The notes beneath the pieces were generated by a model. That model was given only the letters and a program-made list of their open reading frames with translations. It did no database searches and was not told where the DNA came from. This document shows, piece after piece, positions 21,301 to 32,535 of a stretch of DNA of 64,000 bases. The DNA comes from Trachythela sp. YZ-2020 (lineage: Eukaryota > Cnidaria > Anthozoa > Malacalcyonacea > Clavulariidae). The DNA lies in assembly GCA_016169945.1 (NCBI GenBank), contig JADLSH010000237.1, positions 155,521 to 219,520 on the forward strand. Reading direction: 5' to 3'. The translations under genes and the position numbers were made by a program. The stretch's first letter is position 1. Each line of letters begins with the position of its first letter.

Positions 21301-22370
21301 ACTGGAGTCACTGAACGGATCAGTTGCAAATGCCCTAATGCTGTTCTGCCGGGCAGAATTATATCGTGATTTGTTTCATTTGTTACCTTAATTTTCATAA
21401 GTGAACAGTTCCCTTGTTTCACTGATTTAAGTTCCTCTTGTAGTGACAACCCTGATGGTATTTGGGAAATGTCAATGGGTTCGAAAAGGACTGTAACAGT
21501 ACGGTTGACCGGGCCGGTGTTTGCACGACACGGTATATCAGCACTCTGATTTTTAGGAATCAAAATATCTGCTTTGCAACATTTTACTTGACAAAAGTCA
21601 TCGGAGTCATCTTCTGAGATAAGATCAATCAACGCTTGTATTTTCTCACTTTTACACCTGTGAAAACTTTTCTTCATTGAATTCGCAAATGATTCTGTAT
21701 CGTCACTTTTACTATTAGCCTCCTTAACAATTAGTTCTATAACATTAAATCCAATAATTGGAGGTCCAATGTTCTCTTTGGTTACCAAAAATGGCACTAA
21801 AATCTCAGGCTGGGTTTCATTTAGCCTCACACTAAGTTCAGCCCAACCACAATATGGAATTGGTGTGCCATTTGCTGCTTTCAAGTCAATTTTTTCCTCT
21901 ACACCTAAGAGTTCTTCCACGTTTCTGAGTTTATTCAGTAAAGACTGTTTATGCATAAAAGTTTCCGAAACAATTGATACCTGGGCACCGGTGTCCCACA
22001 ATGCAGTCACAGCTTGCCCATCTAAATGACAGTTTACTGAACATTTATTCCCTACTAGCTGTGCGACACGAGTATATTGTGTAGGTGACAGGTGGCTAGG
22101 ATAAACTTGACTATCTGAACTATCCCCAGGGGCAACATAGTTAGCTTCTTGCTCAGCCTTTTTCAGCATCTCAATGGTCTTGCATAAGTCCTTATGCTTT
22201 GGCCAGTGTTGTCGCTGACAGTTCTCTGAACAATATACTACAGATTTACACCGTGAACATTGCAAAAGCTTACTTGTTAATACCGTGTCCGAGTTTGCAC
22301 AATTACTGCATTGGGACCTATTAGCATTGTCATCGGCTACTCCCTGTCCCTTGGGGGTAGCCTCTGTCCG
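18117..22370 (-). CDS. Ty3-type pol polyprotein (protease, RT, RNase H, integrase)
   Basis: Expressed from gag by -1 frameshifting; the frame is open from the slip site. Order: MYND zinc finger (22182-22310), aspartic protease with LWDTGAQVS (Asp near residue 91 of the 1382-residue open stretch from 22265), reverse transcriptase with [15 protein letters not shown] and YLDD (near residue 556), RNase H with [13 protein letters not shown], integrase with an HHCC finger ([16 protein letters not shown]) and a DDE core ([32 protein letters not shown]), and a C-terminal tail. It copies element RNA and inserts the DNA. No stop interrupts it. The end runs into the LTR. A MYND finger ahead of the protease is unusual. 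Confidence 0.9.
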   Translation of the reverse strand, partial: RTEATPKGQGVADDNANRSQCSNCANSDTVLTSKLLQCSRCKSVVYCSENCQRQHWPKHKDLCKTIEMLKKAEQEANYVAPGDSSDSQVYPSHLSPTQYTRVAQLVGNKCSVNCHLDGQAVTALWDTGAQVSIVSETFMHKQSLLNKLRNVEELLGVEEKIDLKAANGTPIPYCGWAELSVRLNETQPEILVPFLVTKENIGPPIIGFNVIELIVKEANSKSDDTESFANSMKKSFHRCKSEKIQALIDLISEDDSDDFCQVKCCKADILIPKNQSADIPCRANTGPVNRTVTVLFEPIDISQIPSGLSLQEELKSVKQGNCSLMKIKVTNETNHDIILPGRTALGHLQLIRSVTPVEVKLKEPEANDEDNLHSDKIQKGLDPIVVENLPSVDLTGLKGEELKEAQQLLYDERESFAQDEDEVGCIPELKMDLNLTSDKPVQRNYASIPRPLYPEVKGYIEDLLNRGFIRKSKSPYSSSVVCVRKKDGGMRLCVDYRELNRQTVPDRHPIPRIQEALDSLGGKSWFSILDQGKAYHQGFMGKKSQHLTAFVTPWGLYEWVRIPFGLMNAPANFQRFMEQCLDDLRDEICIPYLDDVIVFSSSFTEHIEHLRKVLKRLREWGVKLKPKKCNLFKKEVSFLGRLVSQHGYCMDPKATSAAQVWKHTTPSTVGDVRKLVGLLGVYRRHIKNFSRQAKPIYDLLKEQNSKAGGKNDGTQKPLQKGHPSSRKPVQWTSEHQTALESLIDQITSPPILAYPDYESPFIVHTDASQEGLGAVLYQEQKGTVRVIAYASRTLTQAEKNYHLHSGKLEFLALKWAVTEYFRDYLYYAPKFVVYTDNNPLTYVLSTAKLNATGMRWVGELAEFDFEIRYRPGKVNVDADCLSRPPPDIQEYMDSCSDKISPEVIQATISAVKAEETGDVIWITAITTDETELQCDKNDDAIPTGASKLKIVDIVKAQHEDVTISRVLQLLKTNHKPSVTEIRRETPKVRKYLRKWHQLHMKKNNGILYHNEQLVLPSKFKRMVYKELHEEMGHLGVERVLDLARQRFFWPNMRKDIDHFVHNVCRCLKQKKPSRHTVAPLQPIVTTAPFQLISIDFVHLEQSSGGYQYILVVVDHFTKYAQAYPTKNKSGVTAADRVFNDFIQRFGFPEKIHHDMGGEFENNLFKRLEQLAGVKHSRTTPYHPEGNGIVERMNRTLLGMLRTLPESHKSRWKDHLNKLIHAYNCTVHESTKYSPFYLLFGRSPRLPIDLMFDLQDETDSNSRSDYASKWKTAMNEAYRIAHEATKKSAVKGKKNYDRRIRYTNLQPGDRVLVRNLSPRGGAGKLRAFWEEEVHVIVSRKGPDSPVYELRPESGRGRHRVLHRNLLLPCEHLPLDNWQTLTAEKRRVKPTSHNESVPYGFEPYVIRVRKKIPEGRHIA
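22182..22310 (-). other. MYND-type zinc finger at the start of pol
   Basis: Pattern C-x2-C, then [19 protein letters not shown] and H-x3-C, which is the full MYND spacing. MYND fingers bind proteins in chromatin and signalling factors. The usual Ty3 layout has no such finger between the gag knuckle and the protease. Confidence 0.85.
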
Positions 22371-22376
22371 TTTCCC
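22335..22376 (-). promoter_or_regulatory. -1 ribosomal frameshift signal between gag and pol
   Basis: The heptamer G GGA AAC (22376-22370, minus strand) sits in the gag frame as X XXY YYZ. Seven bases later a perfect 6-bp stem GGCTAC/GTAGCC (22362-22335) forms a hairpin. The gag stop TAG overlaps the hairpin's second arm and pol is open in the -1 frame. All three features of a programmed -1 signal are present. Confidence 0.85.
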
Positions 22377-23703
22377 GACTCACCTTGTTTCCACTTTCTA
22401 CAATACCGAGCAATGTGGTTTAACTCCCCACAGTGAAAACAATGCCTACACTCATCTGTAGGTTTACATTTTGCACATTTCCTAGGTGGTTTCACTGGGT
22501 TCGGGTTCTGGCTCTGATTGTACACAGTTTCACGGAGTGTTTTCATTTCATTTTGCACAGTAGATAAGTCAGTTCTGACTTGTTTGATAACTGCCAAAAT
22601 TTCTTTCTTCTCGGTGCCATCCTCCTTCTGAACAGCCGAAACACGAGCTTTCAAACCTTTCCCCGTACTTGCTACATTAAACTTCTTACTTCTCTCCATT
22701 TCTGCAGACACTGCCAATGACATTGCTTCAATTAATTCCTCATCGCACACATCAGCTTTTAAGACTAAAGGCCGAAGTTTTGCACGAATAGTCTCATCTT
22801 TCAAACCAGTTTCGAATGCATGTAGGAATAAGCTTTGGACTGACGAACTATCATAGGTGATCTCACTACCTGATTCCTTCGAAGCAAATATAATCTTCTG
22901 TCTGATAGTTAAGGCCCTCATCAAAAATGCCTGGGGGTCCTCATTTGGTAACTGAGTTATATTAGTCAATGACTGATACAATTCAGTTGCACTTTGTTCG
23001 TGAAAATGGAATCGAAGAATCTTTCGCAATCTAGCTAAGGTTAGGTCATCTAATTGGCTCTAATTACTGCAGTAATGATTTCTTTGTCAGTGTAACCTTT
23101 CCCTAAACCAAGTTCCACTTGCAACATTAATGATTGGTAGCCTAGTTTGTCCTTTTGCCCAATTTCACCTATTGCTCCTTGAATTTTGAAATCTCGATGC
23201 AAAATTGTTGCCTGTATGCCAGAGTTTAACCCCAACAAGGGTATCTTCGTTGAGTCAACAACAACAGGGGTGCTTCCACTTGCATTTGGTATATTTCCTG
23301 ACTGCTTTGCTTTCGAAAGCTTCTCTTGAATAGCTTTCCGTTTCAACTCGATTGACTTTAATTCCTTTTCGAGATTATCTACTTCGCTGTTCTCGACAAT
23401 GACAACAGAAGGGTTTAACACATTACCTTCTTTAGTTGAGGGTTCGGGCTGTGACTTTTGACTAAGAGTATCCACTAAACCCTTTAAATATTCGTTCTTC
23501 TGTTCGTCAGAATCGCTGCCTTCGAAAGTACTTAAGTTTGTCTCAAGTTCGCGTCGAATTAATTTGATAATTTTTACCTTTGTTTGTCCTTCAACCTTGG
23601 TCTTATCGACTTTCAGAAACAATGCAAATTCAGTCAGGTCTGTGACTTCCAAAGACAATAGTTTAGCGTCCAATATAAGCTCCGTTTCTTCTGTCGCCGA
23701 CAT
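22337..23703 (-). pseudogene. Ty3-type gag, broken by a stop/deletion
   Basis: The ATG at 23703 begins MSATEETELILDAK. A coiled, acidic N-terminal half ends at a stop near 23050 (just after ITAVIRAN); the capsid part resumes at about 23040 (RKILRFHFHEQ) and runs to a zinc knuckle CFHCGELNHIARYC (C-x2-C-x4-H-x4-C) plus a second Cys-rich stretch before it. The stretch between is shorter than expected for this family, so a small deletion with stop probably inactivated gag. Gag would form the particle that holds element RNA. Confidence 0.8.
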
Positions 23704-23806
23704 GTTTACACAATTTCAAAATCCAATTGGCACGTTATATTTTACTTCGTTTCGTCGCCAAATACGTCCAAAATCATCTATATATTTCCCGCCTCATCCC
23801 CCAAAA

Positions 23807-24177
23807 TGTTACCTTCACTCGCCGCTTAGTGTATAACTTTATTTTTTACTTTTTAACCTCACATTTTGTCATTAACAATCTCAAATTCTATATATTTCTT
23901 TTGTTTTGTCTCTCTGCCAAATCTCTCTTCGAGCATGCTCTCGGTCACGCGATGTGACGTCCTTCCGGTATTTTCTTCCGGACCCTAATTACGTAGGGTT
24001 CAAATCCGTAGGGTACACTCTCGTTGTGAGATGTAGGCTTTACTCTGCGTTTTTCGGCTGTAAGCGTTTGCCAGTTATCCAAAGGAAGGTGTTCGCATGG
24101 CAAGAGCAGGTTTCTATGCAACACACGGTGACGTCCACGTCCTGACTCCGGTCTTAATTCATAAACTGGGCTATCCG
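23807..24177 (-). repeat. 5' LTR of the Ty3-type element
   Basis: Direct repeat of the 3' LTR, appearing near-identical. Here TG precedes CGGATAGCCC (element sense). It carries the duplicate of the pol C-terminal coding sequence, in frame but without the rest of the gene. Confidence 0.75.
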
Positions 24178-24470
24178 CAGACGTGGAAGGAGTGTTCAAT
24201 GTTACTCGTATTCGGCGAATTGGCTTTTGAAATGTTCCTCAAAAGTACGTAATTAGAACATAATTTACGCCATAATGTGTGCAACAATATGACTTGACTG
24301 TTCTTATATGTTCAAATTTTCACCAGCATGAAAATAAGTGATCACCCCTCTTATAACGGTTAAATATTTGGTTAACCCCCCTTTATTGCAGCTAAAAAAA
24401 TGTGACCCCCTACCTTTTCCACCTCCACCCCCCCTGCTAAATTATGACCAGTCCCTTACATCTCAATCTT
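24178..24470. other. Core sequence between Ty3 element and right arm
   Basis: No gene. Contains a CCCCCCTGCTAAATTATGAC stretch that is the inverted, diverged partner of sequence near 17711. The rest is unassigned. Confidence 0.5.
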
Positions 24471-25733
24471 AAACGAAGGGGAAACCCCGCATGGGTGAGT
24501 CCAGCATATGAACGAGCATGACCTAACTTATGCGAGCTCTCCTGAGGAAACTAAAAGCGCTACAGACCAGTCGATTGTTTTAAATAACGTGCAAATTATC
24601 AGGGAAGAATGAAAAAATTTTTTTTACGGATATGTTAATTTTTCGCTGAGATAGAGCGCTTTTAGTAGACTGACTTGTTGACTGACTTGTGGACAGTGTC
24701 AATATGTGGCTGTTCGAGGACTCACCTTGTGCATTGTCCAGGCAAAGTTTAAAGCGATATAAGCTTAAAAATAGCTTCAAATGATGTGAGCTTTAATGAC
24801 GAAGAATGAAAAAAAATCTTTCCGCGATAAAGTAACTTTTGGCTGAGACAGAGCGTTTTAAGTGAGAAGCGGCAAGCCTGTTTACCGTCTGTGTCAACAC
24901 GTCGCTGTTTGATGACCTAACTTGTGCGAGCCATTCTGAGGAAAGTAAAAGCGCTACAGACAAGCCGATTGTTTTAAATAATGTGCAAATTATCAGTGAA
25001 GAATGAAAAAAAATTTTTTACGGATATGTTCATTTTTCGCTGAGATAGAGCGCTTTTAGTAGACTGACTTGTTGACTGACTTGTGGACAGTGTCAGTATG
25101 TGGATGTTCGAGGACTCACCTTATGCACGTTGTCCTGGCAAAGTTTAAAGCGATATAAGCTTAAAAATAGCTTCAAATGATGTGAGCTTTAATGACGAAG
25201 AATGAAAAAAAATCTTTCTGCGATAAAGTAACTTTTGGCTGAGACAGAGCGTTTTAAGTGAGAAGCGGCAAGCCTGTTTACCGCCTGTGTCAACATGTCG
25301 CTGTTTGAAGACCTAACTTATGCGAGCTCTCCTGAGGAAAGTAAAAGCGCTACAGACAAGCCGATTGTTTTAAATAATGTGCAAGTTATCAGTGAAGAAT
25401 GAAAAAAATATTATAGCATAACATTTATTCGTTACGACTATACAGCGATTTTGGCGGGAACTAACCGGACCTGGCTCCAGATTTAATTGACCGCACGCCG
25501 TTTGGCGACTTGACTTATGCAAGTTGTTTAGAGAAATCTAGAAGCAGTAGAGACTCGGCGATTGTGTTATATCATACTTCTTTTCTTGACAAAGAATGAA
25601 AACAAATATTGTTAGAATAGGTGAAGCCTTTGTGGAGTTACAGCCATTTGAACATGAACGCCATGCCTCTGGCTCTAGATTCAATTTGAATATAGAGCTG
25701 CGAATCTGAAACTGGAGCTGAGCAGCCTATGGT
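24471..25733 (-). repeat. Right inverted arm with 396-bp tandem repeats
   Basis: Inverted copy of the left arm. GAAGAATG unit markers at 24604, 24998 and 25394 give periods of 394 and 396 bp, so about two units remain compared with just over three on the left. The outer 320 bp match the left terminus almost base for base, except for a 6-bp insertion CTCCAG (element sense) after GCTGCTCAG. Confidence 0.85.
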
Positions 25734-25742
25734 TAATTGTAC
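25734..25742. repeat. Right 9-bp target duplication of the 20-kb element
   Basis: TAATTGTAC, identical to 5463-5471. Confidence 0.85.
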
Positions 25743-25862
25743 TCTAGTAACATTTTTTCTAAATATTCTTAATATAATGAACATATTAACTAGGGGCCTA
25801 ATTAAAAAGCCATTATGGTTTCTGGTAGGTCCCTAGCCCAAATACTTTCTAAAATTTTGTAA

Positions 25863-27737
25863 TACCTTATCCGTACTTAATTTTGCGCAAACTGAATTTC
25901 GCATTTTTTTTAAGGCAATATTTAGCGAGATTTTAATTTTGCAATTTTATCGGCAAAAATAAAAAAAGTGGTTTAAATTTCGCGAAAGTGGACTGAACAC
26001 ATTTTATTTTTTTTAAAAACTGAACATATAAACGTTTTAAACTATAAACAATAACAATAACATGTCCATCATTTATACAGTACAACTCAATAGTCTGTCG
26101 TTTTTACTCGTTAAGATCCTCAAAGGGATCTTCTGCTGGAAGTTCCTTTGTCCCACTAACGACTTCGGTCACACCAGCTTTCTTCCATCCTTTTGCAATT
26201 GACAGTTTACTTTCAGGCCCTGACAAATGGTTGTACATGCTAGCTAGCCATGTTGCATGAATTGGATTGATAACAGATAGTCGCAAGTCGACATCAACGT
26301 CTTCGAGAAGGACTCCAGAATCTAGCTGGCTTTGAACATTCGCTGAGTACCAAGACGTGAACTGATTCTTCATAAATTTCTTCGCTTCTCTGTTCACAGT
26401 CAAATCAAGAGGCTGAAAGAAATGGGTCATATTAGCTGGCACACTAACAACTTCGATATTCTTCGAAGGTCTTTTGGCCTTTAAAAACATCCCAAATCAA
26501 CAATGCCTTCTATGTTTGCAGAAGATTTAATTATTTTCGCTTCAGGGCAACACACGGCTGGATAATCATGTCAATCAAATTGAGAGTTTCCAACTAATTC
26601 GAATAATGCTTCGGATTCTGCATTGCTTCAAACCTGCATGGAAACTTAAAGCCTCTCGGTTTCGTCTTTCCTTGGTAAGTAATTTGCATAGGCAAGAAAT
26701 TGCCGTTTAAAGAAATGACAAACGTAAGAATTATGTTCCTTTTGCGAGCTGCCATAGTCATTTTTCCAAAAGAGACATACTATGAAGGCCACTTACAACG
26801 CCACCCCTGTTTCGTATGTTCTTTAAGAGTGTTAGTAACTTTTTGTCAAGATCAAGCAGGATCGGCGGACGACTGTGCGTGTCATGTGGAATAGATGTTA
26901 CGCTTTCTTGTACTCCTCCGTTTCTCTACATTTCCTTCAATCTCTTTTGGTACACTTGTTTAAAGGTTCTTGCAGTACTCTCCGTCAAGTTTGGCACCTG
27001 TGCTTTGAAATGATTTATAGCTCTTTGATTCCCATTTTCACTGGCATATTTACCGATTTTTGCACACATTTCGGGGGAATAATGATTGTAGCTACTGATC
27101 TACAATGTGTCTTACCAATGATAAAACTTCATTGTATTCATCGACTCCGAGGGAAGTATCTTCCTGCGCTGGTAAATATGGAGATGCAGCATCATTTGTT
27201 GAGCAGGACCCCGAGCAGGACTGTGAAGCAGATTCTTGCGAATTTCTAGTTCTATTAATCGTAAATCCAAACTGAAATAATGACATGATGTTTTCCACTC
27301 CCAAGACAATACATTTGCTGCATTTACAAAGTAAAAGTACTTTAACTTGCAAATGTCAACTAAAATTTATTCGGAATTTGGCAACAAAATGTCTCATAAG
27401 CAACATGTGTTATGGCTTCCATTCGTTTTGGAACGCTACAAGAAGCTTGTAAATGAAAGTTACAAGATGTTCTCAGGAGTTTACTCGATGACAGTGACAC
27501 TGACAGTGACTCAGACCAGAGGCAGAGCTCAGATGAGGTGTAGGCGTTTCATAATATACTGAGTAGTGACTTAGTTTATGCCGATGTATGATCTCTACTT
27601 GTTGTTGCTGTTGTTTTTGATAATATTTATAAAGATTTACGTAATTTAAGAATTTGACTGCTGTATTTAATTTCGCATGTGTAAATAATTGTGTGACATT
27701 CGCAAAATTAAAGTCTCGTGAAATTAAGTATAAGGTA
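25863..27737 (-). mobile_element. pogo/Tigger-like DNA transposon, decayed
   Basis: Imperfect inverted ends TACCTTATCCGTACTTAATT (25863) and TACCTTATACTTAATTTCAC (reverse, from 27737) enclose a damaged pogo-type transposase. TA is present at both tips, as expected for the superfamily. Confidence 0.72.
26104..27286 (-). pseudogene. pogo/Tigger-type transposase relic
   Basis: Starts at an ATG at 27286 (MSLFQFGFTINR). Pieces in three frames show the DNA-binding part (KIGKYASENGNQRAINHF, then RPP.. and NTLKEHTKQG), the DDE_1 core (LTFVISLNGNFLPMQITYQG, then FKFPCRFEAMQNPKHYS) and the well-preserved end from 26490 (VPANMTHFFQPLDLTVN, WYSANVQSQLDSG, ending FEDLNE). Several frameshifts and stops make it non-functional. 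CENP-B-like domesticates share this fold, but the lesions argue against a host gene. Confidence 0.8.
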
Positions 27738-28264
27738 ACTAATTAATATACATTTATTGTACACAGGGGGAAAAACAATACTGTGGATAACTTGTTCACT
27801 AATATATTAAATAGCTCTTCTACAATTTGAGTCTTCCCGTAAGAAAACACTAGACTTTTTTAAAGGCCTAAAAAGGTCTTGAAAAGATCTTGAGAATTGT
27901 TTGCAAAAGGTCTTGAAAAGACCTAGAGACCGCCTAAGATAAAGGTATTGAAAAAGTCTCCACTGTGATATTAACTTGACAGGTCAAAAGATATTTTCAA
28001 GGCCTTTCCGAATCTGGAATATTTGCTTGATAACGATCTGGAAAAATCTGGAAAAGTCTAAAAAGGTCTTTTAAAACCTTGATAGGTCTAGAATGATCTT
28101 AGAGGCTATTAATAACTTATTATTTGAAGCGTACGTTCGTGCGCACTTTACAACATACAGTTTTAACATGTGTTTTACAAAATCAATTTATTAAAATTTA
28201 TCATAAATGCGCACAGTTACTAATATATTGTCTAAAGTTATATATAATAATAAGAACATATAAT
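27738..28264. other. No gene; imperfect AAAGGTCTTGAAAAG repeats
   Basis: Between about 27850 and 28100 a 14-16-bp motif resembling AAAGGTCTTGAAAAG recurs at least six times with variation. No coding sequence is seen. Confidence 0.5.
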
Positions 28265-29800
28265 TCATGACAAGCCAATGTCGTTTATCAGCCCGTAATT
28301 CGTAAATATAACAATTAATACAATTAATTCTTGCTTGCCATTATCTCGTTCAAAGTGTGACAAAGGCGAAGAAGCTGGTGTATCTTTGATTTTGGACAGC
28401 GAAAATGTTTCATTGGCAGCACTGGTTTTCATAACAGTAGTCTTCGACTGCCAATGGGCCATTAAGCAGACCTGAATGAAGGATGAATATATGATTAATA
28501 ATAATAATAATAATAATAATGATTTATTTAACAGATCCACTTACAGCTTTCGTTCTGAGTGAACACTATATTATATGACTTTGTCTTTGTTCTTTAACAC
28601 AACAAATATAAATATAGTGTTCAATTGTACAATAGTTATTAGTGAGAAGTTACCTGCAATCTTTTTCTTTTCTTAAACGTGCAATAGTCCCTTTCAACCT
28701 CACGTTTTCTTCTCGTAAATCAGGAGGGATAGCATCTGCTTTCCTGCATTCATCTTGCCATTCATCGCATTTATCCATATGGCACTGCTGATTTGCGAAG
28801 AAGTGGTACCGCTGTTTCATTGCTCTCTTTTGTTGACAACTGTAATTCTCGCTGTGCTGGTCATTTGAATGACATGTGGCTGTTGGTGAGTTGTATGGGG
28901 TGTAAGTTATTCCTACTACCACTACTACTGTGTTCTTTGCTTGGCGTAGAGGTAGTGAAGTATGCTGTAGGGCTGGAAAATGGGCTATCGCATCCTCTTT
29001 GAGCTCCATCTTTTTTGCTGGGATTAACGCTGATGGTTGAAGGCCATTTCGACGGCTGAAGGCCAGACGGTGGAGTCAGGTCAGTAACATAACTCAGTGG
29101 TGTAGTATATTTCGGGGAAGTTATACTTTCTGAAGATGCAGTGATTCGACAAGCCGAATTTGACGATATCTCATAGTGGTCTCTACAGGAACCTGGTTGT
29201 CATTTTCACGTGGGTTTTCACGTTGTATGACTTCGATCACTTCCCTAGCAATAAGTTTCGCACTTTCAAGTTGCGTATTCTTCAAACTTGGTTCTTTGTT
29301 CTTTTTCTTCTTCTCTCCATTAGTTTTTTGCTTCTTTTGAGGAACAGTTTTGGAAGCTTTTCCAGTAGTCGTGTCCATAATGTCTGCGTCATGGTCCACC
29401 TCAGTATCATGCTCTTCCAAAGCCAGCTCTTTCGCTTTTGCCGTTTTCGTTCTTTTTCTCTTTTTTCCAGCAACGTAATTTTATAGTCATACAGACTAGT
29501 ACTCGCAGTTCACAAGTATAGAATTAGAAAGTGCCAAGCAACTACAACATCCGTTGGCTTGCCATTCACAAAAATATATATAGTAACGACTGACAACAAA
29601 ACAACTGCTACAAGTAAAAAATCTTTGGCGGTTTTGGTGTATAATCAGCTCGTTGTGACACAACCCTTTTTCTTTGTGATCCTCCATGGCACTGGTAAAA
29701 TCGTGCCCAAATTAGCCTCTCCTGCTATGTCCTCAAATCTCACTACACTATACTGTTGGTCTTCACTCCAGAAGACAAGAGCAAATTTCTCTTCTGACAT
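28265..29800 (-). pseudogene. Unrecognised broken gene, minus strand
   Basis: Not recognised. A possible start MSEEKFALVFWSEDQQYSVV lies near 29798; then a hydrophobic stretch, a basic Lys/Arg-rich region with GKKRKRTKTAKAKEL and many acidic residues (29121-29450), a Ser/Pro/Thr-rich stretch in another frame (around 28930-29150), a tail ending LRKEKDCR at 28650, and a possible last exon at 28265-28472 behind a TTCATTCAG acceptor. Frames change at least twice, so it is either several exons or a relic. Charged and Ser-rich content suggests a nuclear protein, but no domain is assigned. Confidence 0.3.
28497..28521. repeat. AAT microsatellite
   Basis: ATT/AAT triplets repeated about eight times. 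Confidence 0.8.
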
Positions 29801-30068
29801 AATTACGAAGATAAAGATGGATTAGAAGAAAGAGTTCTGCTGTGAATGATCACAATGCCGCATTCAATCAGTCGATGCCAAAAATTCGGACACCGAGTAA
29901 CATCGACCAATCAGCGAGGATGACTACAAGCAGGTGACAAGACTCGGATTTCAGCCAAACTCTTATCAGATCTATGTGACAGCTGTTTTACAGTGTGCAT
30001 CAAACTTTAATTGAACATGTGTTCTTCGCCTCTTCAGAGCTTGATTTCATGTAAAAATTATATAAAAC
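29801..30068. other. Spacer, no gene seen
   Basis: Non-coding sequence between the minus-strand relic and the CACTA-like gene. Confidence 0.4.
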
Positions 30069-30077
30069 TTGGCAAAA

Positions 30078-32116
30078 ATGTCCGAAGCGCCAGTAAAGAA
30101 AAAGAGGAAGACAAGAGACGAAATGCTTCAGGATATCACATTGGAATCGGCAGCCACAGAACGAAATGTTATTTCAATTCAGAAACATTTTTCTCAATCA
30201 GCGGCATCGGTGCCTCTAAACAGAACTTGTTCTGAAATCGTACACTCAACTCATGACCCAACTAAAAGCGTGTCCCTGGCTACCGAGTCTAGTGGTGAGG
30301 AATACGAGATTGAACCTGTAATGATTGAACAAACTCTCGAGTTGACAGAAGAAATAAGTTAATCAAACAAGGACGATGCACAAGAATCATTTCTTGAATA
30401 AATTGATAGAGAACTTGTACCAACTGACCTGACTGAGTTACATGATAATGCAACTCCTAATGCATTTTCTGGGTTCGAGTCCAATGATGATTTGGAAGAT
30501 AGTGGCAGTCATTATTATGAAGCAAAGAGGAAAACGACTGGGTTCTTGATTATTTAGACAAAATACAGGAAGCTCTGCAAGAAGAAATGGAAAACATTAT
30601 GAGAGACGCAAATGATGATGAAGAAGAAATTTGGTATGATGCCTTGGGCGAATAACTTGGAAACACTACACAATGTTGTGGAGAACGGGTCGGAAGAAAA
30701 TCTTGACTCCAAACCTTTGTATGAAAATTCCCCAATTACAGCGGTGAGTGCTTTACTTATCATGACATTCGCAGTGAGACATATGATTTCTGGTAAGGCG
30801 TTACATGACTTGTTAGTTCTAATTAGTTTGCATTGTGGATTGCCAAACTATTGCTTTAAAACACTATATACATTCAAGAAATACTTTCAGAATTTAAAGA
30901 GCCCCCTGAAATTTCACAACTATTCTAAATGTAATATTTCAATTGACGAGACAATGCCTATTTGTCCCAATGGCCTATGTCTTCAAGATTTGACTGTCCC
31001 TGGGAATATCAGCTTTTTAATAGAAATTTCCATCGAAGATCAGATACGTTCAATGTTCGCGAAAATGGGGATTTGGAACCTTCTTCACCATCGCTTTTCG
31101 AGAGTCGAGAAGGGAGTAAATAACATTGAAGATATCTACGATGGAAAGCAATACCAGAGATTCTTTCAAAACGGAGGAATACTTGATGATCAAATAAATA
31201 TTTTCCGAACACAGATGGCATACCATCCTTCAAGACTTGCCATATGGCCTTTATATTTCACGGTGAACGAATTACCCTACGCGGACAGAATTTCCAGAAA
31301 TAATATGATAGTCGCAGGTTTATGGTTTGGTAGCAGTAAGCCGAATATGTTAACATACCTAAAACCATTTCACTCTAGTTTTTGAAATTTAGAAACTCAC
31401 AGAATACAGGTCGAAAATTCAGACAAGGGACCTTTTGTAAGTTGAGCTATCCTGTTAGCTGGAACTTGTGATCTTCCAGCTAAATGCATGGTGTGCAATT
31501 CGATCCAGTTCAATGGTTACCATGTTCGAAATGCAAGCAGCCAGGGGAATCAGTTCGAACTGAAAAAGGTGGGACAGTACACAGCTTCCCATTCAAGAAA
31601 AACGCCCCAAAAGGCCCTGAGCGTATGCATCAAGAAACCATAGAAGATGCCAAACAAGCGGTTAAAGATGACAAACCATGTTATGGTATTAAAGGACCAT
31701 CATGGCTTGTGCGCCTGAAACACTATGACATTATAAAAGGAACTGGGATAGACTATATGCACGCAGTACTTTTAGGTGTTATGAAATTGCTTTTAAATTT
31801 ATGGTTTGGAACAAATCGCAGTTACGATAGTATATCTGATAAGATAAGTCAAGTTGACAAGTGCCTTCTTTCATTTAAACCACCGGATACTATAGAGATG
31901 CCCATGCTCAATAGAAGCATGCAGAAGGTACTTTAAGGCTTCGGAATTGCGCTCTTTTCTATTGTTTTACTGGCCGGCAATACTTCTGAATATTTTACCA
32001 ACTGTGTCCTATATGAGCATTTTCATCTTTTAAGCGAGGCGATATACATATTGTTACAGCAATCTCCACATCAAGCATTTCTAGCACGGTTTTCTAGCTT
32101 GGTTGAAACAGATTAA
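30078..32116 (+). pseudogene. CACTA-like (EnSpm/Tnp2-type) transposase relic
   Basis: An N-terminal basic/acidic region (MSEAPVKKKRKTRDEM) ends at 30362. The 257-residue open stretch 30612-31385 has SPITAVSALLIMTFAVRHMI, RFSRV, DIYDGKQYQRFF and WPLYFTVNELPYADR..NMIVAGLWFG, matching the animal CACTA transposase pattern; 31484-31936 continues with CSKCKQPGESV, KGPSWLVRLKHYD and GIDYMHAVLLGVMK. The end (AEAIYILL-like) is frameshifted after 31937. The expected Asp-containing FNTDG block near 31200 is altered. Several shifts and stops; no CACTA ends were found. Confidence 0.72.
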
Positions 32117-32527
32117 GATATCATGGATGAGCTTGGTACATCATATGCAATAATGTACATTTAATGTGTGTATATATAATTTATAAATGTAATGAATTTA
32201 GATTTTTTGTCATTGTTGCAATCTACTTTTCAGCAGGTTTGTGAAATGTACATATATGTTAGATTCGGAACCGTTTCATTTCTGTTTGACTTGAATAAAT
32301 ATCATAGACATAGGCATAGTCATAGGCAAAATCCACTAGCTGATCTAACGCATAACATATGTCTGTTACTACCTTTGGTTTTGACAACCTTTGTTCTGTT
32401 CAATCCTCTCGCATATTGCCAGTAACAGGCATGTTTTATATGCTTGAGCCAATTTTGCCTATTTAACTATTAACATTACACATGTCGCATCACTCATGAA
32501 ATTACTATCACTCATCACAACATTAGA
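32117..32527. other. Spacer, no gene seen
   Basis: AT-rich, no feature. Confidence 0.4.
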
Positions 32528-32535
32528 CCCTACAC

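Larger units (their letters stand above)
17979..24179 (-). mobile_element. Ty3-type LTR retrotransposon
   Basis: About 6.2 kb on the minus strand with gag, pol (protease, RT, RNase H, integrase) and 371-bp direct repeats at both ends. The inner boundary of the 5' LTR is followed by TTTTGGGGGATGAGGC on the minus strand, a possible primer-binding region. No matching 4-6-bp duplication flanks it (GCCAG left, CAGAC or GACGT right). Pol is open over 1382 codons, but gag is broken, so it is probably a recently inactivated copy. Confidence 0.88.
5472..25733. mobile_element. Foldback/MULE-like composite element with satellite arms
   Basis: The ends ACCATAGGCTGCTCAG (5472) and its reverse complement (ending 25733) are flanked by perfect 9-bp direct repeats TAATTGTAC. 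Both arms are near-identical inverted copies: a terminal segment of about 320 bp, then 396-bp tandem repeats, then a short inner segment with CATGCGGGGTTTCCCC. The left arm is 5472-6914 plus 10646-10863 (split by a hAT), the right arm 24471-25733. Nine-bp duplications with long, repeat-built inverted arms are hallmarks of Foldback elements of the Mutator-like superfamily. No transposase of its own is visible; the core is filled by later insertions, so it is non-autonomous or has lost its gene. Confidence 0.8.

Noticed and set aside
18117..22265. A 1382-codon ORF as a host gene with MYND finger
   Set aside because: Protease, RT, RNase H and integrase motifs in order and flanking direct repeats make it a Ty3-type pol.
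23945..24199. 84-codon minus-strand frame as a separate gene
   Set aside because: It is the duplicate of the pol C-terminus carried by the 5' LTR.
26104..26490. 128-codon frame as a domesticated CENP-B-like gene
   Set aside because: It is only the tail of a pogo transposase whose remainder is frameshifted, with recognisable element ends outside.
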